Of a stretch of DNA of 64,000 nt, positions 57,492-64,000 are shown piece after piece. This DNA is from Paenibacillus sp. DCT19 (GTDB taxonomy: Bacteria; Bacillota; Bacilli; Paenibacillales; Paenibacillaceae), in NCBI RefSeq assembly GCF_003268635.1, contig NZ_CP029639.1, positions 4,041,501 through 4,105,500 of the forward strand, in the 5' to 3' direction. Both the position numbers and the translations under genes were made by a program. Numbering within the stretch: the first letter of the stretch is position 1; each line of letters begins with the position of its first letter. The notes under the pieces were generated by a model. The model was not told the DNA's origin and did not search any database. It saw only the letters and a program-made list of their open reading frames with translations.

Positions 57492-58127
57492 CTAGACACG
57501 TACGCCTTGCTTACGCTTGCTCGTTGTACGATGCATACGTCCAAGCGAGAATAACGCCATACCGATAGCCAGTAAGGATAGAGCCATCCAGTATCCTGGA
57601 TAGGTAGGACCCATACTCACGACAAACGGCTCAATGATGCTGCCTCGATCCGCCCCAGCCATATTATACTGATACATTCCAGATGAAGATGGTTCGCTGC
57701 CAGCAACGGCTGTCTCCAATATACCTGTGGAGATGACGCGTGGTTGCTCTGCTTCCGACACGGCTGGTTTAAACATCGCCATGTACAGGAAACTGCACAA
57801 AAAAATAGCCAGAAACGCAGCAATCCACAAAGACATATGCTTGCGCACTGCAGCAGAGAATCGATTTACTTTTGCCTCTTCAGGCAAGAGCCATGGTGAC
57901 TCCGCATAAATGCGATCCATTACATTTCGATTTACCCTCTCTGCCTGTTGCTCTGTTACGGGTGTCGGTATGCTATGCAGCAAAAGTTGAGCTTCATGCC
58001 AAACTTCAAACTGCTGCGAGCACTCCTCACAACCAGCTAGATGAGCATGAAATGCAATCTGCTGAGGATGAGTTGCCGGCAAGTCCCAAACCAGTGCAAA
58101 CAGTTCCTGGGCTTCATTGCAATTCAT
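57492..58127 (-). CDS. Anti-sigma factor with zinc-finger (zf-HC2) N-terminus
   Basis: 211 residues. The N-terminal ZAS-type motif has His in AFHAHLAGCEECSQQFEVWH, giving HxxxCxxC. There are two membrane helices (about 96-113, MSLWIAAFLAIFLCSFLYMA, and about 180-197, YWMALSLLAIGMALFSLG). Overlaps its sigma factor by 4 bp (ATGA), the usual pairing in which the anti-sigma holds the ECF factor at the membrane until a signal arrives. Confidence 0.88.
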   Translation of the reverse strand: MNCNEAQELFALVWDLPATHPQQIAFHAHLAGCEECSQQFEVWHEAQLLLHSIPTPVTEQQAERVNRNVMDRIYAESPWLLPEEAKVNRFSAAVRKHMSLWIAAFLAIFLCSFLYMAMFKPAVSEAEQPRVISTGILETAVAGSEPSSSGMYQYNMAGADRGSIIEPFVVSMGPTYPGYWMALSLLAIGMALFSLGRMHRTTSKRKQGVRV

Positions 58128-58717
58128 CGGTTCTTCATCCCTTCATATGGTTCGTACACCGGTTCGAAGAAATAAGGTTCCAATTGAGTTTTTACGCTTG
58201 ATCTTGCTCTGAACAATAACGATTTCACAGAACTCACGCTCTGCCCAAGAATAGTAGCTATCTCTTGGTAGTCTAACTGATCATACTCACGGAGTATAAT
58301 GGCAGAACGCTGCTTCTCCGGTAAATTGTTAATGGCATCCCTAACAAGCATCACCCGCTCACTACGCAATACAGCATACTCTGGAGCATTCTCCGAAGGA
58401 GCAATTGGCACGACACCACTCTCTTCAAGTGGGACATTACCACTGCGCTGTTTGCGAAGCTCACTCAATACCGTATTTCTCGCAATGGTATACAACCACG
58501 TAGAGAAAGAGGCATCCACCTCACGAAATGAGTGTAAACTGCGGAACGCCTTATAGAAAGTCTCAGAACAGAGATCTTCCGCAAGCAGCTCCATATTGGA
58601 ACTTTTCAACATATGATATACGAAAGCCAGTATTTTACGCTGATAACGACGCATCAGCTCGGAATATAACTCCAGGTTACCTTCCTTGATCTCTCGAATC
58701 AACTGGGAATCCGTCAT
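58124..58717 (-). CDS. ECF RNA polymerase sigma factor
   Basis: About 197 residues. Region 2 is seen in LMRRYQRKILAFVYHMLKSS then AEDLCSETFYKAFRSLHSF, and region 4 in LPEKQRSAIILREYDQLDYQ then IATILGQSVSSVKSLLFRAR. The start at MTDSQLIRE (58717) follows GAGGAGGGG at ~10 bases. A frame to 58774 has no site. A strong promoter lies 190 bp upstream, and an intrinsic terminator sits in the leader, suggesting attenuation. Confidence 0.93.
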   Translation of the reverse strand: MTDSQLIREIKEGNLELYSELMRRYQRKILAFVYHMLKSSNMELLAEDLCSETFYKAFRSLHSFREVDASFSTWLYTIARNTVLSELRKQRSGNVPLEESGVVPIAPSENAPEYAVLRSERVMLVRDAINNLPEKQRSAIILREYDQLDYQEIATILGQSVSSVKSLLFRARSSVKTQLEPYFFEPVYEPYEGMKNR

Positions 58718-58791
58718 TTGAGTGCGACCCCTCCTCGCCCATCCATGTGCTTCTCCCCGTTCGACTCTATCCATGTATTACCGAACAGGCA

Positions 58792-58816
58792 CAAAAAAGT
58801 TGCGGTTCTCACCGCA
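58792..58816 (-). terminator. Leader terminator (attenuator candidate) before the ECF sigma gene
   Basis: On the minus strand TGCGGT, loop GAGA, ACCGCA, AC, then six T. It stands between the promoter at 58908-58936 and the sigma start at 58717, so transcripts must pass it. Confidence 0.6.
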
Positions 58817-58907
58817 TATAAACAGCGTTCAGCGCCAAAACAGGCCTTCCCGCCAAATTCCCCTATGTAATGGCAATTTCCCCAACGTTTCTACATTAAC
58901 AGTATTT

Positions 58908-58936
58908 ATTGTACAACGGTCAGCCGTTGCTGGCAA
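58908..58936 (-). promoter_or_regulatory. Sigma-A type promoter of the ECF sigma operon
   Basis: On the minus strand TTGCCA (58936-58931), 17 bp, TACAAT (58913-58908). One mismatch in each box to consensus. Transcription would begin near 58901 and give a ~185-nt leader. Confidence 0.65.
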
Positions 58937-59209
58937 ATCTATTCCGTTCAACAGGAGCCCGACCAGACATTCATATGCTTTCTTTTTCTCGTCTATGACC
59001 CCGGTGACGCAAAATAATCCTCCAATGCCAATGAACTACCATTACTGAACTATTGCAGGAAACGAACACCCTATTTCATTCGGGCTTGTTTCGTTTCGTA
59101 ATGCATTCTAAACTTCAAACGTATGAAGATTGAAAATGGTTGCGTTTATACAAACTTTTTCCTTAATTTACGGAAGCTATGATTATTTAAAATAATTACG
59201 CTTTATCTG

Positions 59210-59238
59210 TTGACAAAATGAAAACGTATACATATAAT
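59210..59238 (+). promoter_or_regulatory. Perfect consensus sigma-A promoter of the small RNA
   Basis: TTGACA (59210-59215), exactly 17 bp, TATAAT (59233-59238). Both boxes are perfect. It points away from any coding gene on the plus strand. Confidence 0.9.
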
Positions 59239-59244
59239 AAGGGT

Positions 59245-59329
59245 ACAGTATGGTTTCTCTCCACTCCTATCCAATAACTGTATTGCTCCACGTGAGCAAT
59301 GGCCGCTTATGTAAGCGGTCTTTTTTTTT
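59245..59329 (+). ncRNA. Candidate small RNA, about 85 nt
   Basis: The expected start is A59245, seven bases after the -10 box. The first ~35 nt are pyrimidine-rich and probably unpaired (TTTCTCTCCACTCCTATCC), with CUCC and CUCCU stretches that could pair with ribosome-binding sites. A hairpin ATTGCTC/GAGCAAT (59282-59300) follows, then a terminator hairpin GCCGCTTA/TAAGCGGT (59302-59319) and nine T (59321-59329). No start codon with a ribosome site is in the transcript. The architecture of perfect promoter, short body and factor-independent terminator is typical of trans-acting sRNAs. I do not recognise a known family. The convergent tyrA gene lies on the other strand with its own terminator at 59389-59412. 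Confidence 0.8.
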
Positions 59330-59388
59330 GTGTTTATTTCCCGATTTCAAGTAACAACATAAGAACAAGTGAATTTCACACGCAAATA

Positions 59389-59412
59389 AAGAGGGCTTTC
59401 GCCCTCTTCTTC
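59389..59412 (-). terminator. Terminator of tyrA
   Basis: Stem GAGGGC, loop of four, GCCCTC. The downstream T-tract on the minus strand is short (TTTATTT). Confidence 0.6.
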
Positions 59413-59430
59413 ACTTAACTCTACGCATGT

Positions 59431-60525
59431 TTAAACCCAAACCTGGTATCCAAGAGAAGCAAGCAATGTTTTCGCTCGCTCCATATCTTCTTCTTGGCGG
59501 AAGGATAACCGCATGATGCCGGGTACGTCCACGCGATTCTCGATTATCTCCAAGTTGCTCAAGTTGATATCATTAGCCCCAAGCTCGGTAGCAATCTTAC
59601 CAATCATCCCTGGTGCATCCTGGACATCCGTGTACAGATCGAATAAAGATGAGATCATACCTTTCCGACGCTCAGGAAGAACACTTCTGAACTCCCTCGC
59701 TTGACGAAAAGCCTGTTCAATTCCTTCCCCGTCCTGCTCTTCCAACATATCAGTGAACGCAGACATTTGGCTGTTCCAATCCTTCATTAAACCTAGGAGC
59801 ACCTCACGGTTGCTAAGCAAAATATCTCTCCACACAATAGCATCACTTGATGCGATCCGGGTAATATCCCGGAAACCACCTGCTGCCAGCATTTTATAGA
59901 GTGGATTAGATTCGTTATACTCCCTTACTTGATTAACAAGTGCTACCGCGATAACATGTGGCAAATGGCTAATTGCTCCCACAATATCATCATGTAACAG
60001 CGGTTCGACTCGAACAATCTGTGCTCTAGTATATGCTAAGAGCTCAGACAAACGGCTATAGGCTTCCTCCGGTACGTGCATTGAAGGAGTCAATACATAA
60101 TAAGCATTCTCAAACAATACAGCAGATGCCGCGTCAACGCCTGCACGCTCTGATCCAGCCATCGGATGTCCACCAATGAAATAAGCATCAGTCATTCGAA
60201 TATGCTCAGCACACGCAGCGATAGAAGCCTTGGTGCTACCAACATCCGTAATGATGCAACCTTTCTTCAAGGGAAGCTTCGCCAATTGTTGAAAATACGA
60301 TTCCAATAAACCTACAGGTACACACAAAAAAATGAAGTCGGCATCCTGCACCGCTTCCTCCAGTGATAGCGTAGCATCATCGACTACACCACTTGCTATG
60401 TACTTGTCCTTCAGTTCAGGCAGATGGGCATAGCCCATCACCGATACACCTGGCTTGCCTTTGAAGCACAGCGCCAGGGAACCACCGATGAGCCCTACAC
60501 CAATCATTGCAATTTTTAGTTTCAT
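59431..60525 (-). CDS. tyrA: Prephenate dehydrogenase
   Basis: A 364-residue enzyme converting prephenate to 4-hydroxyphenylpyruvate for tyrosine. The NAD-binding motif is AMIGVGLIGGSLALCFKG. The catalytic His segment is GGHPMAGSERAGVDAASAVL, and a C-terminal ACT domain (about 295-364) likely binds tyrosine for feedback control. The last gene of the trp-hisC-tyrA group, 27 bp after hisC, followed by a terminator. The order matches the B. subtilis aromatic supraoperon. Confidence 0.96.
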   Translation of the reverse strand: MKLKIAMIGVGLIGGSLALCFKGKPGVSVMGYAHLPELKDKYIASGVVDDATLSLEEAVQDADFIFLCVPVGLLESYFQQLAKLPLKKGCIITDVGSTKASIAACAEHIRMTDAYFIGGHPMAGSERAGVDAASAVLFENAYYVLTPSMHVPEEAYSRLSELLAYTRAQIVRVEPLLHDDIVGAISHLPHVIAVALVNQVREYNESNPLYKMLAAGGFRDITRIASSDAIVWRDILLSNREVLLGLMKDWNSQMSAFTDMLEEQDGEGIEQAFRQAREFRSVLPERRKGMISSLFDLYTDVQDAPGMIGKIATELGANDINLSNLEIIENRVDVPGIMRLSFRQEEDMERAKTLLASLGYQVWV

Positions 60526-60552
60526 GTAGTCCTCACTCTTTCATCGCTAGAA

Positions 60553-61653
60553 TTAAGGGCGTGCGACCGCCTTCTCTGCCAGCGTGTTCTCCAGTGCCGC
60601 GATAAATGCACGGTTCTGTTCTGATGTTCCAACGGACACACGGATGTAGCTTGGATACACTTGGAAATTCGGGCGCACGATAATACCTTGCTTAAGCAAA
60701 GATTGAAATGCTGTCGCTGATGGCATATCCAAGTCAACCATAATGAAGTTACCTTGCGATGGGAAGTATGGCAATCCAAGGCGTGAGAACTCATTTTGCA
60801 GGAATTCACGCTCTTCCGTATTGCGCTGAGCACACTCTTTAACAAAGGCCTGATCCCGTATCGCTGCTGTCGCCGCCACCTGACCAAACCGCGAGGTGTT
60901 AAATGGCTCACGCACACGATTAATTAAGTCGATGATCTGCGGGCTTGCAATACCATATCCGATCCGTAAGGAAGCCAACCCATAAATTTTGGAGAATGTC
61001 CGCAAAATAACCAAGTTAGGGTAACGATCTAACAAAGCAATACTTTGAGGATAGGCTTGATCCGTTACGAATTCATAATAGGCTTCATCCAACACGACCA
61101 TAACATGAGAAGGTACCCGATCCATAAACGCAGTCAGTTCCTGTTCAGAAATGATCGTGCCTGTAGGATTGTTAGGGTTACATACCCACACCACTTTTGT
61201 TTTGTCGTTGATCTGTGCCAGCATGGACGTCAAATCATGAGTCCCATCCTTCAATGGCACCTCAATGCTTACCGCGCCCTCAATATCGGCATTGCTTTTA
61301 TACACCGAAAACGTCTGATCTGCCATGATCGTCTCATCTCCCGGAAGGAAGAACGCCCGTGTAATCAGGGCAATGATCTCATCTGACCCACAGCCAAAAA
61401 TCAGATTGTTGCGATTCACGCCGAGGTGCTCAGCAAGAACTCCTGTAAGTTCAGCCGCACTTCCGTCTGGATATATGCTAACATTCACGACTTCTCTAGT
61501 AATAGCTTCCAATGCAGCAGGAGAGCTGCCGTATGGATTCTCGTTGGAGGCCAGCTTGATGACTTGCTCAAGCCCCAGTTCACGTTTCACTTCTTCAATC
61601 GGTTTGCCTGGCTGGTACACCGGCAGATTAACAATCTGGGATTTAGGTTTCAA
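60553..61653 (-). CDS. hisC: Histidinol-phosphate / aromatic aminotransferase
   Basis: A 366-residue fold-type I PLP enzyme. VWVCNPNNPTGTIISEQEL is the conserved block, and the PLP-lysine lies in LRTFSKIYGLASLRIGYG. In Bacillus the hisC of the trp cluster serves both histidine and phenylalanine/tyrosine synthesis, which fits the position next to tyrA. I choose a TTG start at 61653 (KPKSQIVNLPVYQPGKP) with AGGAGGTGG five bases upstream. The GTG at 61662 overlaps the ribosome site. Confidence 0.94.
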   Translation of the reverse strand: MKPKSQIVNLPVYQPGKPIEEVKRELGLEQVIKLASNENPYGSSPAALEAITREVVNVSIYPDGSAAELTGVLAEHLGVNRNNLIFGCGSDEIIALITRAFFLPGDETIMADQTFSVYKSNADIEGAVSIEVPLKDGTHDLTSMLAQINDKTKVVWVCNPNNPTGTIISEQELTAFMDRVPSHVMVVLDEAYYEFVTDQAYPQSIALLDRYPNLVILRTFSKIYGLASLRIGYGIASPQIIDLINRVREPFNTSRFGQVAATAAIRDQAFVKECAQRNTEEREFLQNEFSRLGLPYFPSQGNFIMVDLDMPSATAFQSLLKQGIIVRPNFQVYPSYIRVSVGTSEQNRAFIAALENTLAEKAVARP

Positions 61654-61725
61654 TCCGACCACCTCCTGTTCATCAAATAAAGTTCATGATGCTATTACAT
61701 ACTGAGGGATTCTTAAATATAGTCC

Positions 61726-62532
61726 CTATCCTTTTAATTGTGCCACAAAGTTGCGAATTTGCAACAGTCCTGCCTGATGGGTCTCTGGATTCTCCAGGAG
61801 CGGGATGGCCTCCTCCACCTGACGAACAATAGCACTACCCACAACAACCCCATCACAAATACGGGAGAAATGTGCCACCTGTTCACGGCTGGATATACCG
61901 AATCCAACAGCTACCGGAAGGTCAGTTAAACTTTTAACCGTTTCAATAAACTGCTCAACGCCTTCAAAGAAGGATGCTCTTTCTCCGGTTACACCGAGGG
62001 AAGATACACAATAGATGAAACCACGTGCACCCGAGACGATACGCTCAATTCTGGCATTGGACGTAGGTGCAACAAGTGGCACCAAATGCACGCCCGCCGC
62101 TTCAGCACGACGACGCATCTCTTCGGCCTCTTCGATCGGAAGATCCGGGATAATCATGCCACTGATGTCATGCTTAAGCAATTCATTAAAAAATACATCA
62201 AGACCTGTCTGAAGCACAGGATTATAATACGTAAATAAAACAAAAGGCATTTTCACTCCAGCTTCACGTGCCTTAGCTGCCGTCTCCATACATGTACGAA
62301 TGGTGATCTGGCTTTTCAGTGCCCGCTCGGAAGCACGCTGAATAACAGGACCGTCGGCGAGTGGATCTGAGTATGGTACGCCTAGCTCTAGAATATCTGC
62401 ACCCGCTTGTTCAAGCTCCTTAATAATCTCTACCGTTGTATCCACATTTGGATCTCCAACCGTTAGAAAAGGAATAAGTGCTGTACGATTCTGCTCTTTC
62501 AATTGTTGGAAGGTTTGATCCATTAAATTCAT
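61726..62532 (-). CDS. trpA: Tryptophan synthase alpha subunit
   Basis: A 268-residue TIM-barrel subunit that splits indole-3-glycerol phosphate. Catalytic Glu lies in [20 protein letters not shown] (which also holds the Asp), and the phosphate loop is near [17 protein letters not shown] and GVVVGSAIV. It overlaps trpB by ATGA. Confidence 0.97.
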   Translation of the reverse strand: MNLMDQTFQQLKEQNRTALIPFLTVGDPNVDTTVEIIKELEQAGADILELGVPYSDPLADGPVIQRASERALKSQITIRTCMETAAKAREAGVKMPFVLFTYYNPVLQTGLDVFFNELLKHDISGMIIPDLPIEEAEEMRRRAEAAGVHLVPLVAPTSNARIERIVSGARGFIYCVSSLGVTGERASFFEGVEQFIETVKSLTDLPVAVGFGISSREQVAHFSRICDGVVVGSAIVRQVEEAIPLLENPETHQAGLLQIRNFVAQLKG

Positions 62533-63728
62533 GCGAATTGCCCTCCCGTATACTTCATGATGGATTCAACGTCCTTATCTCCACGACCTGATAGACAAAT
62601 GACTACAATATCATCAGACGTGAGCTCGGGAGCAAGCTTAACTACCTGTGCAACGGCATGAGCAGACTCTAGAGCAGGTATGATTCCTTCGGTTCTGGAG
62701 AGCAATTGCAGGGCATCCAACGCTTCCTGATCCGTGATCGGAACATATTTCGCGCGCTCGATATCTTTAAGATATGAATGCTCTGGCCCTACACCCGGAT
62801 AATCTAATCCAGCAGAGATGGAGTGAGCCGGCTGAACCTGTCCATATTCATCCTGCAACAAATAGCTCATAGAGCCTTGGAATACGCCATGTGTTCCTTT
62901 GCTCATCGTTGCCGCATGGAATTCAGTATCCACGCCTTTGCCTGCTGCTTCGACCCCTACAAGCTTCACATCTGCATCACCGATAAACGGATAGAACATA
63001 CCGATGGCATTGCTTCCGCCACCTACTGCTGCAACAATGACATCAGGCAGACGACCTTCAAGCTCTTGAATCTGACGACGAGTCTCATCCCCGATTACCC
63101 GCTGGAAGTTACGCACCATCATTGGATAAGGGTGTGGCCCTACAACTGAACCAAGGACATAGAATGTATCTTCTACATTACTAACCCAATATCGCAGAGC
63201 TTCATTCCCCGCATCCTTCAGCGTTCTCGTTCCTGACGTTACTGGAATTACTTCTGCACCGAGCAACTTCATCCGGAATACATTCAATTGTTGACGCTCG
63301 GTATCTTCCTCACCCATGAATACCTTACACTCTAAACCAAGCAAAGCAGCAACCGTTGCTGTAGCTACGCCATGTTGACCTGCTCCTGTTTCAGCAATGA
63401 CTTTCTTTTTGCCCATCCGTTTAGCAAGTAATCCTTGCCCGATGGCATTATTGATTTTATGTGCACCCGTGTGGTTCAGATCCTCGCGCTTCAGGTACAC
63501 CTTTGGCCCACCCAAACGACGAGAAAGTTGCTCTGCATAATACAGCGGAGTCTCCCGACCAGAATACTCACTTAGCAGATAGTTTAATTCTTTATTGAAT
63601 TCCTCATCTTCTGAAAAGCGGCTGTATGCTTCCTCTAGTTCGATTAATGCGTTCATTAATGTCTCAGGAACAAAGCGGCCTCCGAAGGAGCCGAAACGCC
63701 CGTGTTGATCCGGCAATTGATGTGTCAT
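62529..63728 (-). CDS. trpB: Tryptophan synthase beta subunit
   Basis: A 399-residue PLP enzyme that condenses indole with serine. The PLP-lysine lies in [19 protein letters not shown], the phosphate site is [13 protein letters not shown], and [16 protein letters not shown] starts the protein. Overlaps trpF upstream and trpA downstream by four bases each. Confidence 0.98.
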   Translation of the reverse strand: MTHQLPDQHGRFGSFGGRFVPETLMNALIELEEAYSRFSEDEEFNKELNYLLSEYSGRETPLYYAEQLSRRLGGPKVYLKREDLNHTGAHKINNAIGQGLLAKRMGKKKVIAETGAGQHGVATATVAALLGLECKVFMGEEDTERQQLNVFRMKLLGAEVIPVTSGTRTLKDAGNEALRYWVSNVEDTFYVLGSVVGPHPYPMMVRNFQRVIGDETRRQIQELEGRLPDVIVAAVGGGSNAIGMFYPFIGDADVKLVGVEAAGKGVDTEFHAATMSKGTHGVFQGSMSYLLQDEYGQVQPAHSISAGLDYPGVGPEHSYLKDIERAKYVPITDQEALDALQLLSRTEGIIPALESAHAVAQVVKLAPELTSDDIVVICLSGRGDKDVESIMKYTGGQFA

Positions 63729-64000
63729 GCCTGCTTCACCCTCTCTACAAATGCTGTAATCTTAGCGATATCTTTAACACCGTCCGTCTCTACTCCACTT
63801 GATACGTCAACGCCATCCGGTGCATATGTCTGAATTAATTGTTGAACATTATCAGGCTTCAAACCACCAGCCACAAACAACTCAATACCGTGATTTCTCG
63901 CCCACTTCGCATAGGTTGGAATCCGTTCCCAAGCAAAGGTATGACCAGAACCACCAACATATTGAGGATCATACGTATCAAGCAATATAGCATCTATTGT
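63725..64000 (-). CDS. trpF: Phosphoribosylanthranilate isomerase, N-terminus cut by window edge
   Basis: About 91 C-terminal residues are visible, reading [20 protein letters not shown] at the edge, with GGSGHTFAW (phosphate loop) and [16 protein letters not shown] and [16 protein letters not shown], all typical of the C-terminal half of TrpF. The catalytic Asp is the first or second Asp near the edge. The start and the rest of the trp operon lie outside. Its stop overlaps trpB (ATGA). Confidence 0.95.
   Translation of the reverse strand, partial: TIDAILLDTYDPQYVGGSGHTFAWERIPTYAKWARNHGIELFVAGGLKPDNVQQLIQTYAPDGVDVSSGVETDGVKDIAKITAFVERVKQA

Larger units (their letters stand above)
58775..59209. 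other. Intergenic region with sigma-factor leader; remainder empty
   Basis: Holds the minus-strand promoter at 58908-58936 and leader terminator at 58792-58816, described separately. Between 58937 and 59209 I see no gene or structured element. The AT-rich 59160-59205 part may be an upstream element for the small-RNA promoter. Confidence 0.5.

Noticed and set aside
60522..60917. 131-codon open frame on the minus strand
   Set aside because: Out-of-frame inside hisC, with Arg/His/Ser-rich sequence and no family match.

Overview
The window comes from a spore-forming, low- to moderate-GC Firmicute, most likely a Paenibacillus species. The evidence is the gene content and gene order: bacillithiol genes, a menaquinol:cytochrome c reductase, YpjB and a GerMN lipoprotein, an S-layer-homology protein, and a long block matching the Bacillus subtilis nth-dnaD-asnS-ypmB-dinG-panDCB-birA-cca-bshA-bshB1-mgsA-dapB-ypjD-ypjC-ypjB-ypjA-qcrCBA-ypiF-tyrA-hisC-trpABF neighbourhood. 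No mobile element, tRNA, rRNA or CRISPR array was seen.

Layout. 1-8.2 kb: end of nth, a large SLH surface protein, a broken GerMN lipoprotein, two paralogous secreted N-acetylmuramoyl-L-alanine amidases and a small WGR-like protein. 8.5-11.9 kb: leuCD, divergent from a LysR regulator, with a Fur-box-like dyad between them. 12-16.3 kb: a frameshifted omega-amidase (mtnU), then a Btr-type AraC regulator and a siderophore-binding lipoprotein, each preceded by a Fur box. 16.5-24.1 kb (plus strand): mtnE, then a proline-specific T-box leader feeding proB-proA-proC-mtnW-mtnX-mtnB, which joins proline synthesis to methionine salvage. 24.2-26.5 kb: an ECF sigma factor, a membrane partner and a three-repeat membrane protein. 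26.7-33.9 kb: dnaD, asnS, ackA, a 3-hydroxyacyl-CoA dehydrogenase, a short FtsH-like protease with an overlapping partner, and ypmB. 33.9-49 kb: mtaD, rex, dinG, pantothenate, biotin-ligase, tRNA CCA, bacillithiol, methylglyoxal and lysine genes. 49-54.5 kb: YitT protein, ypjB, ypjA, the qcrABC complex and ypiF. 54.7-58.7 kb: IDEAL-domain protein, gamma carbonic anhydrase, an unknown protein, a phosphatase and a second ECF sigma/anti-sigma pair. 59.2-64 kb: a probable small RNA, then tyrA, hisC and the trpF-trpB-trpA end of the aromatic amino acid operon.

Two cross-cutting observations matter for any reader. First, nine genes are interrupted by an apparent loss of exactly one base, mostly in short homopolymers. 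This looks like sequencing or assembly error more than true gene decay, so the affected genes are probably intact in the organism. Second, a family of short dispersed intergenic repeats with ends resembling GTTCAAAAAG recurs at least six times.

The most novel candidate is an ~85-nt RNA at 59245-59329. It has a perfect TTGACA-17-TATAAT promoter, a pyrimidine-rich unpaired 5' segment and a strong terminator, and no coding sequence.
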